Shown here: positions 1-8,921 of the stretch, in pieces
Numbering within the stretch: position 1 is the first letter of the stretch
Layout of the letters: each line of letters starts with the position of its first letter
Source of the DNA: Pirellulaceae bacterium
Lineage (GTDB): Bacteria; Planctomycetota; Planctomycetia; Pirellulales; Pirellulaceae
Length of the DNA stretch: 64,000 bases
Assembly (NCBI GenBank): GCA_018402565.1
Contig: JAGYIQ010000009.1
Span: forward strand, 62,001-126,000
Direction of reading: 5' to 3'
Notes under the pieces: model-generated
Databases searched by the model: none
The model's input: the letters and a program-made list of their open reading frames with translations, nothing else
What the model was told of the DNA's origin: nothing
Made by a program: the position numbers and the translations under genes

Positions 1-2
1 TG

Positions 3-971
3 GAGCGGCTGCGATTGGAACAACAATTCCAGCAGACCGCCGTGAAGATCCAGTCTCTGGTGAAGGAAATCCGTCGCGTGCAAGAACTGGAGCGTCAGCA
101 ACTGGGAGCGACCTTGGCTCCCACTCATCCGCGGATGTTGCGTCTGCAACAGGCCCAAGAGAAGTCCGAGCGTGCGATTTTGACGCTGCAAGAATTGGTG
201 GAGAAAATGAACGCCGCGCAACTTCAGCTAGCCGTGTTTGGTGGAGAATCGGTCCCACCGCAGGACGCACAAAAGCGTATTGAGCTGGCGAAACAAGCCT
301 ACCAAGCGTTGCTACAGCAGTCCGCATTTGGCAATGAAGTCGAAATGGAGGCGTTGCAGCGACAAGCCCAAGCCCAAACGCAGGCCGAGGTGATGGAGGA
401 ACGCATGCGCAAAATGGAGGAATACTTGCTAAAGACAAACTTTGCTGCCGTGGAAAAGGCCCGACAGCAAGCCGAAATGAAACGGGCAGCCCAGGTCCTG
501 AGCGCACTCGAGGAACTCGCTCAGAAGCAGGACGCCAACTCCCAAGTCCAGCCAGGCGGCGAGTCGCCCACTGGCCCGCCTGAGACATCTCAGGACAAAC
601 CGGAGTCGGCCCCCGGACCGCGACGCGGCCCCAGCAATCCGACCGATCCGCTCGGTTTGATGCAAAACCAGGCCCCACCGGCAATGGTGCGTCCCCTGTA
701 CCGACCAGGCCCCCAAGCCCTTTCCCCGGAGCAGATGGAGCAGATGAAAGAGCTCATAATGCGGATGCAACAAAAACCGGCCCCGAGAGGCGATATGCGC
801 CCACTTGGGCAGGGGTCAGCGGAGCAGCTTGCAAAACAACAGCTGCAAGCGCAATCCAACACCACTCCCTCGGCTATCGACAAACGCTTGGAGCAGGTCG
901 AAGGGCGATTGGAGCGGATCGAGGCCCTGTTGCAACGTTTGGTGCCGGAGTCGCCCCCCAAGCAAGACTAA
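3..971 (+). CDS. Coiled-coil protein, 5' end cut off by window edge
   Basis: The reading frame is open from the first bases of the window, so the true start lies upstream; the first possible start inside is a TTG at 15. The visible part is mostly Glu/Gln/Arg-rich helix (roughly residues 1-170), then a Pro/Gly-rich linker (about 175-245) and a short C-terminal coiled coil (KRLEQVEGRLERIEALLQRL) of the kind that ends many planctomycete regulatory or envelope proteins. No catalytic motif is visible. It is 102 bp upstream of a second helical, exported protein on the same strand, so the two may be co-transcribed. I do not recognise the family. An envelope-associated scaffold, or the partner of an upstream sigma factor, are guesses only. 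Confidence 0.75.
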   Translation, partial: ERLRLEQQFQQTAVKIQSLVKEIRRVQELERQQLGATLAPTHPRMLRLQQAQEKSERAILTLQELVEKMNAAQLQLAVFGGESVPPQDAQKRIELAKQAYQALLQQSAFGNEVEMEALQRQAQAQTQAEVMEERMRKMEEYLLKTNFAAVEKARQQAEMKRAAQVLSALEELAQKQDANSQVQPGGESPTGPPETSQDKPESAPGPRRGPSNPTDPLGLMQNQAPPAMVRPLYRPGPQALSPEQMEQMKELIMRMQQKPAPRGDMRPLGQGSAEQLAKQQLQAQSNTTPSAIDKRLEQVEGRLERIEALLQRLVPESPPKQD

Positions 972-1073
972 GACTGGGAGTGGAAGCTCTCCGAGTCCGC
1001 CGAGACACCAGCGGGCTGACGGGATACAATTTGACTTGGGGCGCTCACATCACGGCTAAACAGGAATCACGAA

Positions 1074-1985
1074 ATGTCATCACACCATGGGAATGCCTCC
1101 ACCCTCGTTACGGTGCGGTGGGTTGTAATGACGGCCAGTGCGCTTGGCTTGGCCGCCGCCACCTTGCTACCAGCCGCGGCTCTGGCTCAGGAAGTCGCGA
1201 GCAAACCGGTGCAGCAGGACTTCAACCGCGAGTGGTTTGTCGACCGAGCGGAGCAGGACGCCTTTATGGGGGCCTTGAAACAGTCGGCGGCGGGCAATCC
1301 CGAGATGCATGGCAGTGTGATGCTGATCCACGACTTGATCACCGAGCAGCCGCTCGGGGCGACCAGCCAGCGATTCGGCGTGATGTCGTCCGAGATGGGA
1401 CTGTTGGCCAATGAGGACTTTCGTTCGGAATTGGATATCTCTGCCACTCAGTACGCAGAGTTGCAGAAACGGCAAACCGAATGGATGGAGGAACTGCGGC
1501 GGGACCTGTCAGCCGCCGATCGCTCGGACCTCGGGGCTTGGCTACGCGACATGCAGCAGCGACAACAAGCGGCCCAGGTTTCATTGGAGTCGATCCTCTT
1601 GCCCCACCAACAGCGACGGATGCAGCAGGCCCTGTGGGAGCAGCAGTTGCGTCGACGCAGTTTGGCCACGCTACTCAGTGAAGCCCCGTTAAAAGAGACA
1701 CTCGAGGTGTCCGATGACCAGGCCGCGGCGATGTTGGAACTGGAGGCAAAGTTGGAAGAAGAGATCGACGCCGAGGTGACTCGGTTGCGGATCGCGGCTC
1801 GGCGGAGGATCCTGGGCCAATTGAGCCGTGCCCAGCAAGCGGCGGCCGAGCGTCTGTTGGGTCCGGCCCTGGAGTCCGCGCCCGCCAGGAAATCCAACCG
1901 GGAGCGAGCCAAGGAGAAGCCAGCTCCAGCGAAGGGGGCACGCGGGCAAGACGCCGCTGCGATCGACTCGGGTGAGAAAGGCTAA
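1074..1985 (+). CDS. Exported helical protein, Spy/LTXXQ-like in style
   Basis: 303 residues starting at an ATG. Residues about 15-39 form a hydrophobic signal peptide (WVVMTASALGLAAATLLPAA) ending in ALAQ, so the protein is exported. The mature part is almost entirely charged helix with two blocks of the type 'ISATQYAELQKRQTEW' and 'LEVSDDQAAAMLELEAKLEEE'. These resemble the repeated helical blocks of periplasmic Spy/CpxP (LTXXQ) chaperone-like proteins and of many planctomycete 'sensor' proteins. The C-terminus is Lys/Arg/Ala-rich and probably disordered. It follows the coiled-coil gene in the same direction. The assignment to the LTXXQ-like group is an inference from style, not from a clear signature. 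Confidence 0.75.
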   Translation: MSSHHGNASTLVTVRWVVMTASALGLAAATLLPAAALAQEVASKPVQQDFNREWFVDRAEQDAFMGALKQSAAGNPEMHGSVMLIHDLITEQPLGATSQRFGVMSSEMGLLANEDFRSELDISATQYAELQKRQTEWMEELRRDLSAADRSDLGAWLRDMQQRQQAAQVSLESILLPHQQRRMQQALWEQQLRRRSLATLLSEAPLKETLEVSDDQAAAMLELEAKLEEEIDAEVTRLRIAARRRILGQLSRAQQAAAERLLGPALESAPARKSNRERAKEKPAPAKGARGQDAAAIDSGEKG

Positions 1986-2151
1986 AGCTACCAGCAAGAA
2001 GTGCTCCGACCGGTGAGCATCAGCACCGCTCGGGACTTGGCCCTCACCCACGACCGATGGGCGGGCGCGGGTGATTGCCTTTGACCTGGAATTCGAGTAA
2101 AAATGCAGCAGGCGGGGTAAGGTGGTTACCAGGAATCAGGTCGAGAAAATC

Positions 2152-3051
2152 ATGAGTCGCAAGGGATCGAAGTTTGCCGGGGTCAGCGTGGCGATCACCA
2201 CCCCGTTTCGGGACGGCCAAGTGGACGTGGAGACCCTGCGTCAGCAAATCGACTTCCAAATCGATGCCGGTGTGCAGTGCATCGTGCCGGTGGGGACCAC
2301 GGGCGAGAGCCCGACGCTGAGTCACGTTGAACACGAGCAGGTGATCAGCGAGACGGTCCAGCACGTGGCGGGCCGATGTCTGGTGATGGCCGGGACGGGT
2401 TCGAACAGCACCGCCGAAGCGATTCGCTTGACGTCTTGGGCGGCCAAAGAGGGCGCCGACGCTGGGTTGTTGGTAGCACCGTATTACAACAAGCCCACGC
2501 AAGAGGGTTTTTACCAGCACTACAAGGCGATTGCCGAACAGTGCGACCTGCCGTTGTGCGTCTACAATATTCCGGGACGCACGGCCAAGAACATCGAGCC
2601 GGAAACGATCGCTCGAATGGCGGAGCTGGACAACATCGTGATGGTCAAGGAAGCCACGGGGCAGATGGACCAAGCCAGCCAAATTCTGTTGGAGACCGAC
2701 CTGACGGTCCTCAGTGGCGACGACAGCATGACCTTGCCGCTGATGAGTGTGGGCGGTGAAGGCGTGATCAGCGTGGTGGCCAACATCGTGCCTGGCGATT
2801 TGCTGAAGTTGGTCAACGCGGTCAACCGCGACGATTGGGCCACGGCCCAGCAGATGCATCGCAAGCTGTTCATGCTCTGTCGGGACCTGCTGTCTCTGGC
2901 GACCAACCCGATCCCGATCAAGACCGCGATGAAGATCTTGGGCCGCGATAACGGGCATCTGCGTTTGCCGATGACGCCGCTGACCGAGGCCCAGACGAGC
3001 CGGCTGCAAATGACCTTGCTCAAGTACGGCTTGGTCGATTTGGTGGCTTAG
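2152..3051 (+). CDS. dapA: 4-hydroxy-tetrahydrodipicolinate synthase
   Basis: A 299-residue class I aldolase of the DapA family. It condenses pyruvate with aspartate semialdehyde, the first committed step to diaminopimelate and lysine, in the cytoplasm. Visible hallmarks are the substrate-binding GTTGESPTL near residue 48, the catalytic Tyr in VYNIPGR, the Schiff-base Lys in MVKEATG, and SGDDSMTLPLMSVG. Length is normal for the family (about 290-300). An in-frame GTG lies at 2122, but I chose the ATG at 2152 because family members begin about eight residues before the FAGVSVAITTPF strand. It stands alone, followed by a 400-bp gap. Related N-acetylneuraminate lyase-type members cannot be wholly excluded, but the motifs fit DapA. 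Confidence 0.93.
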   Translation: MSRKGSKFAGVSVAITTPFRDGQVDVETLRQQIDFQIDAGVQCIVPVGTTGESPTLSHVEHEQVISETVQHVAGRCLVMAGTGSNSTAEAIRLTSWAAKEGADAGLLVAPYYNKPTQEGFYQHYKAIAEQCDLPLCVYNIPGRTAKNIEPETIARMAELDNIVMVKEATGQMDQASQILLETDLTVLSGDDSMTLPLMSVGGEGVISVVANIVPGDLLKLVNAVNRDDWATAQQMHRKLFMLCRDLLSLATNPIPIKTAMKILGRDNGHLRLPMTPLTEAQTSRLQMTLLKYGLVDLVA

Positions 3052-3459
3052 GCGTTCTCAAAAAATCGCCAATCACTGGCTTGGGTCGTCGTCGGCAGAA
3101 GTGTCGGGCGAATCGCAATCCTTCGCGGTTGGGCGTTAAATGGTCGTGACGGGTACATTTGCGGCCTGTGGATGATCTGAAGTAGACGCACGGTATCCGT
3201 ACTCCATCCCCATGGATTGTGATGTTAGTGGTACTCGGATTCATTCTTGCGAGTTCGAGTACGCGTACCGCTAAAGGCTGAGTACGAGTACGAGGCCATT
3301 AGGAAACGTTCGTAGCGAAACACCGTGAACACGTAGTACTGCCGCGCACCCCGAAAACACAAAAAAACCCCGCGCGGAAGTGATCCGCGTGGGATTTTTT
3401 TATGTTTCTTGACGCCCCCAGAGGCCCCGTATGTAACGCTTGGTGGTATCGGTCGGAGA
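3052..3459. other. Intergenic gap without a gene
   Basis: About 400 bp between dapA and a convergent secreted-protein gene. It contains short 'GAGTACGAGTACGAG'-type reiterations around 3250-3295 and an intrinsic terminator at 3362-3401. No credible coding frame was seen. Confidence 0.6.
3362..3401. terminator. Bidirectional intrinsic terminator
   Basis: Stem of ten pairs, CCCGCGCGGA (3369-3378) with TCCGCGTGGG (3384-3393), one of them G-T, around a five-base loop. A T-run follows (3395-3401) and an A-run precedes it (3361-3367). It can therefore end transcription in both directions: from dapA and from the convergent gene ending at 3460. Confidence 0.85.
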
Positions 3460-3822
3460 CTACCAACCGCGAGTGGGCGAATTCCAGCGAAACCAGCGAG
3501 GGGTGCTGGCGCGATTGACCGCGTGCAGGTTGCCGGGGTAGGTGCCGACTTCCTGATTGTACGCGTTCCAGCTGCCTGGATTGGCCACGCCGTGGATGCG
3601 GGAAACCGAGGGGGACGTCAACAGTTGGCTGTTGACCTCGGAATACGGTTGGTAGTAGCTGGAATCGGTCAGCGATTCCTTGACGTGGTAACCGCTGCCA
3701 GGCAGGATCCCGATCGTGCGGACCGTGCCGCGGACGATTTGGGCCTGGGCGGAATTGGCCACCAAGCTACTGAGAAAGATGATTGAAACCAGCAAGCCGA
3801 AGGCTCGAACGATAGCGGACAT
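3460..3822 (-). CDS. Small secreted protein of unknown function
   Basis: About 120 residues, starting at the ATG at 3822, which has GGGAG eight bases upstream; the open frame reaches further up, but that part has no start as good. The N-terminus is a clear signal peptide (VRAFGLLVSIIFLSSLVANSA, then QAQ). The mature part is about 90 residues, rich in Ser, Tyr and Asn, with no cysteine pairs or known motif, and ends in WFRWNSPTRGW. Many planctomycetes carry such short secreted proteins. I do not recognise the family. The gene has its own terminator at 3362-3401. Confidence 0.65.
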   Translation of the reverse strand: MSAIVRAFGLLVSIIFLSSLVANSAQAQIVRGTVRTIGILPGSGYHVKESLTDSSYYQPYSEVNSQLLTSPSVSRIHGVANPGSWNAYNQEVGTYPGNLHAVNRASTPRWFRWNSPTRGW

Positions 3823-4319
3823 TTCGCAACTCCCATGGAACGACCCAAGAACCGGAACCCAGGACTCTTCCAACCGTGGTACTCGTGCAGAGCGAATCCG
3901 GCGGTGTGGGCGGCGAAGTCCCCTAGAGGGGTATCGACCAGCGGGGCGAGTCGACTTGCCTGGCCCGCACCTGAATCGGGTTTCGCTCGTCAGGTCGCCT
4001 CTGGGGCCTTGGCGAACTTTACCGATCGGGCGAAGTTTTCGCGTAATCGGTCGCGGCCCCGTGGCGGATTGGGCTGAGGAGGGGCGGGGGCGGGCCAGAA
4101 TGGCTGGGTCGGGGCCGCATGGCTGCGAAGGGGGCCGAGTGGCTGCGTGGGGGCCGAGTGGCTGCGTGGGACGGAGTGGCTGCTGGGGAGGAGTGGCTGC
4201 TGGGGACAGGCTCTTATCAAGCCGGGGCAGATGCTTAATAATGCGAGCAGCCTGACGTACCGCCTTGCCGCTGGGTAGGACGGTTCTGGCCCTTTTTCCT
4301 GCAGAAGCAACCGCAAACC
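3823..4319. other. Intergenic gap with degenerate short tandem repeat
   Basis: About 500 bp between divergent genes. The part from 4108 to 4206 is a degenerate tandem repeat of roughly 20 bp built on GGCCGAGTGGCTGCGTGGG (four to five copies). The gap should hold the promoters of the secreted protein and of the glycyl-tRNA synthetase, but no clear -35/-10 pair was found. Confidence 0.5.
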
Positions 4320-6050
4320 ATGAACCAACCTACTGGACAATCGTCGTCGACCCCTGCTGGTAATTTGATGGACAAGATCGTGTCGCTGTGCAAGCGACGC
4401 GGCTTTTTGTTTCAGTCCAGTGAAATCTACGGCGGCATCAATGGCTTTTGGGACTACGGGCCGTTGGGCGTGGAGCTCAAGCGGAACCTGAAGCAGGCGT
4501 GGTGGGAGGACATGATCCAGAGCCACAACGACCTGGATGTTCTGCCGGGGGCTCCCGAGGCGTACAGCATGACAGGGATCGACAGCACGATCATCATGCA
4601 CCCGCAGGTATGGAAGTGTTCTGGGCATTACGACCTGTTTCACGACATGATGCAATCCTGCCAGCAGTGCAAGAAATTGTTCCGGGCGGACCATGTCGCC
4701 GGCTTGCTCTTGGAGTGCGAGTGGGTGGCGTCGTTGAAGAAGCACGTGGTGGAGTTTGCGGAACTGCGCCAGGTCGTGACGATCGAGATCGCAGCCCTGC
4801 AGCGGTGGTTGGAGAAGAAGGCCAAGAATGTGGCGCCGGGCTTGGCGGCACTGCAAGACGTGCCGGGATTTGTGGACCGAGTCAGACAGGCAGCGGCGGG
4901 CGGTGAATTGACAGCCAGCCATCTGTTGCAACTGCTGGGGTCGCCCGATCCAGCGGCTCTGGCGTTGCCGTGTCCGGCGTGCGGGGGACTGTTCAACGCT
5001 CCCCGCGAATTTAACTTGATGTTCCAGACTTACACGGGGGCGTTGCAGAGCGAAGAGAACATGGCGTTCCTCCGCCCGGAAACGGCCCAGGGCATTTTTG
5101 TCAATTTCAAAAATGTTCTGGATTCGTCGCGTTACAGTTTGCCGCTGGGAATTGCCCAGATTGGCAAGAGCTTCCGCAACGAGATCACGCCGCGGAACTT
5201 TACGTTTCGTTCGCGTGAGTTTGAGCAGATGGAGATCGAATTCTTCTGCCATCCCGAGCAATCGAGCCAATGGTACCGGTATTGGCGCGATCGGCGGATG
5301 CAGTGGTACCAGGACTTGGGGATCAGCAGCGAGCGATTGATTCTGCGCGAGCATGAGTCGTCGGAGTTGGCGCATTACTCGGTGGGCACGGCCGACATCG
5401 AGTACGCGTTTCCGTTTTTGCCGCCGGGCGAGTTCGGGGAACTGGAAGGGATTGCGCACCGCGGCGACTTCGATCTGAGGAGTCACATGGAAGGCAAGCT
5501 GGACGAGAAGCAGCGGCCGCTCAAGGTGCAGCTCAACGAGCAGGGGCAGCCCAAGTACCGCGGCAGCGGCAAGGACCTGTCGTATCGTGATCCGATCACA
5601 AACGAGAAGTACATCCCGCATGTGATCGAACCCTCGGCGGGAGCAGACCGTGGCACCTTGGCGTTTTTGTGTGAGGCGTACTACGAGGATCAGGCGCCCG
5701 ACGAAAACGGGAAGATGCAAACGCGGGTGGTGATGAAGTTTCATCCGCGCTTGGCTCCGGTCAAGGCTGCCATTTTTCCTTTGGTGAAAAAGGATGGAAT
5801 GCCAGAATTGGCCAAAGAGATTTACCTGGCGCTCAAGCAGCACTGGGTGGTGTTCTACGACGAAAAGGGCGCGGTTGGACGCCGTTATCGAAGGCAGGAC
5901 GAGGCCGGTACGCCGTATTGCATTACGGTCGACGGCCAGACCCTGCAGGATCGGACCGTGACGCTGCGGGACCGCGACTCGCTGGAGCAGGTTCGGGTGC
6001 CGATGGACGACATCGTGGCCGAGATCGGACGCCGCTTGCGCCGGTCGTGA
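4320..6050 (+). CDS. glyQS: Glycyl-tRNA synthetase, single-chain (dimeric) type
   Basis: 576 residues, class II aminoacyl-tRNA synthetase that charges tRNA-Gly in the cytoplasm. It is the eukaryote/archaeal-like alpha2 type, not the split GlyQ/GlyS alpha2beta2 type. The N-terminus (CKRRGFLFQSSEIYGG, then GFWDYGPLGVELKRN) is typical. Motif 2 is FRNEITPRNFTFRSREFEQ, motif 3 is EPSAGADRGTLAFL, and CQQCKK and CPACGG supply a zinc-like cluster. The C-terminal anticodon-binding domain begins near HPRLAPVKAAIFPLV. Starts at ATG 4320. The stop at 6048-6050 directly abuts an Rpn-type fragment. Confidence 0.95.
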   Translation: MNQPTGQSSSTPAGNLMDKIVSLCKRRGFLFQSSEIYGGINGFWDYGPLGVELKRNLKQAWWEDMIQSHNDLDVLPGAPEAYSMTGIDSTIIMHPQVWKCSGHYDLFHDMMQSCQQCKKLFRADHVAGLLLECEWVASLKKHVVEFAELRQVVTIEIAALQRWLEKKAKNVAPGLAALQDVPGFVDRVRQAAAGGELTASHLLQLLGSPDPAALALPCPACGGLFNAPREFNLMFQTYTGALQSEENMAFLRPETAQGIFVNFKNVLDSSRYSLPLGIAQIGKSFRNEITPRNFTFRSREFEQMEIEFFCHPEQSSQWYRYWRDRRMQWYQDLGISSERLILREHESSELAHYSVGTADIEYAFPFLPPGEFGELEGIAHRGDFDLRSHMEGKLDEKQRPLKVQLNEQGQPKYRGSGKDLSYRDPITNEKYIPHVIEPSAGADRGTLAFLCEAYYEDQAPDENGKMQTRVVMKFHPRLAPVKAAIFPLVKKDGMPELAKEIYLALKQHWVVFYDEKGAVGRRYRRQDEAGTPYCITVDGQTLQDRTVTLRDRDSLEQVRVPMDDIVAEIGRRLRRS

Positions 6051-6063
6051 ACCACGGCGGCTG

Positions 6064-6705
6064 GTGTTTTATGGTGCGGAACTGTACGCCGATCAGCTGC
6101 GAGCCGGGGACGACTACCAAGGCCTGAAGCCAGTCGTGATCATTGCGTTGATCGAGGACACGGTGTGGTCGGAATCGTCGCAGGGGCATCACCGGTTCGA
6201 ACTGTCGGATCGCTGCTCCGGTCGAGTCCTTGCGGACACGCTTTCTATTCACACGGTGGAGTTGGAGAAGTATACTTTGACTGAGGATGCGCTGCCGACC
6301 GCCAGTCCGCTGGAGCGGTGGGTGTTTTGGCTGCGACATGCTCAAGAATTTAGCGTTCAGCAGTTGGATCAGCTATTTCCGACAGACGATTTTACGGTCG
6401 TGAACTCGCTTCTGTCGGAGATCAGTCGGCAAACGAGAGACAAATTTATGTACGACGCCCAGGAAAAACAGCGGAGAGACCTGCTGTGGCTGCAGAATAT
6501 CGCCATTCAAGAAGCGGAGCAACGTGGGGAGCAACGTGGGGAACTGCGTGGGAAACTGCGTGGGGAACTCTTGGGCAAGATCAAGATTCTGCGAGAGATC
6601 CTGGACCTGCAGAGCCCCATAGACGAGGAGCTCGTTGGCAAGTCACTTGAGGAGCTAAACGTGTTAGTGGAGGCATTGCGGCGACAGGTCCAAAACCGTC
6701 ATTGA
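6064..6705 (+). pseudogene. 5'-truncated Rpn-family (PD-(D/E)XK) transposase/nuclease fragment
   Basis: About 213 residues match the C-terminal two-thirds of Rpn recombination-promoting nuclease/putative transposase proteins: FYGAELYADQLRAGDDY, GLKPVVIIALIEDTVW, and a C-terminal run of RGEQRGELRGKLRGEL repeats before a helical tail, all usual in this family. The N-terminal catalytic part (the first D/E-rich strands) is absent. The family-like frame continues upstream only as RRL, to the glyQS stop codon, and there is no good start codon or RBS; GTG 6064 is the first candidate. I read it as a relic fused by deletion or insertion to the end of glyQS. An expressed truncated protein through translational coupling is possible. 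Confidence 0.7.
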
Positions 6706-6867
6706 CGCCCTCGATCCCAGCCACGATCCCAGCCACGATCCCAGCGACACGTATCTCAGCGAGGGGAAGTTCGCAGAGAAGTCCCGCCGCGCGTTTTTTT
6801 CTGCGACCTTCCTCTCTCTCGCGGTACATCCACTCAGCTGGACTCATGACCCCGCGTATCTCATTTG

Positions 6868-7031
6868 GTAACCGTTCACGCCTCGTAGGGTGTCTTGGAG
6901 CAAGTCGAGCGAATAGTGCGATCGTTTGACTGGACAAAAAATGGTGAATGCCAAGAGTTTGCCGTAAAAACGATCCGACTGGCGCTGACGCACCAGGCCC
7001 CTTGGATAAGCTCCCAAACGTGAACGGTTAC
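6868..7031. mobile_element. MITE, 164 bp, with 13-bp TIR and 8-bp target duplication
   Basis: Perfect 13-bp terminal inverted repeats GTAACCGTTCACG (6868-6880) and CGTGAACGGTTAC (7019-7031) enclose 138 bp with no reading frame. The same 8 bases, CTCATTTG, flank both ends (6860-6867 and 7032-7039), as expected of a target-site duplication. Related copies or ends lie at 29019-29178, 51755 and 58153-58315. The 58153 copy shares internal sequence and almost the same length. A DDE transposase acting in trans is implied, but none is encoded in this window. Confidence 0.85.
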
Positions 7032-7316
7032 CTCATTTGTTCCATGTTTGGAACCGTCAGTTTCAACACCCTTTACCGACGCTTTTTAAATTCGGCGTTT
7101 CCGCAGCCTGCCAACGATCGAAGATCAGCGAAGATTAGTGGAGATTAGTGTTCCTCATTTTGTAGCTACCACCGTTGCGGAACTGGATCTGCACCGAGCA
7201 GGCATTTTGCAGCGAAATCCAAGTATTCGCTGTTCTATACAGATTTTCTAGCTCTCGCAAACGGCAGACGGTATCGTAGGTACACGAGTAATACCCCAAT
7301 CAATCGGAATTGCGGC

Positions 7317-7364
7317 AGCAAAAACCGGGTGTTAACGCACGCCGGCTGATTTCCCAGCCGGCAG
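7317..7364. repeat. Dispersed repeat with 8-bp hairpin
   Basis: AAAACCGGGTGTTAACGCAC followed by GCCGGCTG-ATTTC-CAGCCGGC, the latter an 8-bp perfect stem. Close relatives lie at 29104-29136 (same strand) and at 17302-17334 (opposite strand), so this is a dispersed family of the chromosome. Confidence 0.7.
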
Positions 7365-7458
7365 CCGCAGGGCTGGATTTGCGTGGCAAGGGCGTTTGGT
7401 TTACACTTGTAGCACCAGCAATGGGCTGGGAGACGACCTTGCTACAGGAACGCAGCCG

Positions 7459-8835
7459 ATGTTGAATCTGACTTCACGAGGACAAGCCCACACCTGCAAC
7501 GGGGTCACGCGACGCGATTTCCTCCAGGTCGGCGCGCTCGGTGCCATCGGTCTGGGGCTGCCCGAGTTTCTAGCGGCCCAGCAAGCCGGACACCTCTCGG
7601 CCGACGGCGATCGCCGTTCGTGCATCATGATTTTTAACTTGGGTGCCCCCAGCCAGTTGGACACGTTCGACATGAAGCCGAACGCTCCGGCGGAGATTCG
7701 CGGACCGTTCCAGCCGATTTCGACGCGGGGTGATTTTCAAGTTTGCGAGATTCTGCCGCGGCATGCCGAGATCGCCGACAAGTTTTCGGTCGTTCGCTCG
7801 TGTTATCACACCGCCGCGGCCGTGCACGACGCGGGCTGGCAGATGCTGCAAACCGGCCGCCAGTTTACTGGGGGGGTCAACTATCCCCACGCGGGGGCGG
7901 TGGTTGAGTACCTCCGCGGGCGGCGTTCCGATTTGCCCGCGCATGTGGTCCTGCCGGAAACCATGGGACGTGGCGGTGGCAACTTGCCCAATGGCCAAGC
8001 GGGTGGGTTTCTGGGGAAAGCCTTCGATCCATTTGCCTTGATGGCAGACCCCAGTCAACCGAACTTCCAAGTGCCGGACCTGCTCCCCCCGACAGATCTG
8101 GGCGACGTGCGGATCGATCGACGCCGGCGGATGCGAGCGGCCGTGGAGGATAAACTAGCGCATTTGGAAGCCAGTGAATCGGCGCGGATGATGGACCAGA
8201 ACTTTCAAGCGGCCTACCGGCTGATGAGTAGTCCGCAAGCTCGCGAGGCCTTTGATCTGTCGAAAGAGTCCGACGATGTTCGCCAACGCTACGGGATGAA
8301 TCGCTTTGGACAATGCTGTTTGCTGGCGCGGCGACTGATCGAAGCCGGTGTCCGCTTTGTCACCATCAATACTTTCCTCACGGTCTTCGATGAGATCACC
8401 TGGGATATCCACGGCAGCAAGCCGTTTACCACTATCGATGGCATGAAGAACATTGTGGCGCCCATGTACGATCAGGGTTATGCGGCCTTGATTGAGGACC
8501 TGCATCAGCGGGGATTATTGGACGACACCTTGGTCTGCGGCCTAGCCGAATTCGGTCGCACACCCAAGGTCAATCCCGCCGGCGGACGCGATCACTGGCC
8601 ACAATGCTTCACCTGCACCTTTGCTGGGGGGGGCGTGCAAGGCGGCCGAGCGGTGGGGGCCAGCGACTCGATTGGGGCGGTTCCGGCCGAGCGACCGACG
8701 GCTCCTGGCGAGGTCATCGCGACGATCTTCAAGAGCCTGGGGTTGGACCTGCACCACGAGCTGCCCGGTCCCGGCGGTCGCCCCTTCCCACTGGTGGACT
8801 TCGGCGTTCGCGAAATCAAAGAACTGTTTGTCTGA
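7459..8835 (+). CDS. DUF1501 family Tat-exported protein
   Basis: 458 residues from the ATG at 7459 (ACAGGAAC upstream); an in-frame TTG at 7396 is less likely. N-terminal twin-arginine signal TRRDFLQVGALGAIGLGLPEF, so it probably crosses the membrane folded. The rest is the DUF1501 domain, a sulfatase/alkaline-phosphatase-like fold abundant in planctomycetes: CIMIFNLGAPSQLDTFDMKP, CYHTAAAVHDAGWQML, GLAEFGRTPKVNP and GGRDHWPQCFTCTFAGGG. The next gene (86 bp downstream, same strand) is a DUF1549/DUF1553 protein; these two families are regular partners, usually in the opposite order. The substrate is unknown; a role in envelope or polymer turnover is generally assumed. Confidence 0.9.
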   Translation: MLNLTSRGQAHTCNGVTRRDFLQVGALGAIGLGLPEFLAAQQAGHLSADGDRRSCIMIFNLGAPSQLDTFDMKPNAPAEIRGPFQPISTRGDFQVCEILPRHAEIADKFSVVRSCYHTAAAVHDAGWQMLQTGRQFTGGVNYPHAGAVVEYLRGRRSDLPAHVVLPETMGRGGGNLPNGQAGGFLGKAFDPFALMADPSQPNFQVPDLLPPTDLGDVRIDRRRRMRAAVEDKLAHLEASESARMMDQNFQAAYRLMSSPQAREAFDLSKESDDVRQRYGMNRFGQCCLLARRLIEAGVRFVTINTFLTVFDEITWDIHGSKPFTTIDGMKNIVAPMYDQGYAALIEDLHQRGLLDDTLVCGLAEFGRTPKVNPAGGRDHWPQCFTCTFAGGGVQGGRAVGASDSIGAVPAERPTAPGEVIATIFKSLGLDLHHELPGPGGRPFPLVDFGVREIKELFV

Positions 8836-8921
8836 GCCGATGCGTCTGCAATCCGGCCGTCGCAATGTCGCATCATTGACGCACCTTCCGCTGCGAATTA
8901 AACATAAGGACGAATCTCGCC

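Larger units (their letters stand above)
6706..7458. other. Intergenic gap holding a MITE and other repeats
   Basis: About 750 bp without a gene. It starts with three 12-bp repeats (CAGCCACGATCC type, 6715-6746), then the MITE at 6868-7031, then GATTAGTGGAGATTAGTG-type reiteration near 7130-7150 and a dispersed repeat at 7317-7364. The promoter of the DUF1501 gene should lie near its end but is not evident. Confidence 0.6.

Noticed and set aside
3990..5843. 617-codon minus-strand frame opposite glyQS
   Set aside because: Antisense shadow of a clearly identified synthetase gene; G+C-rich third positions keep it open.
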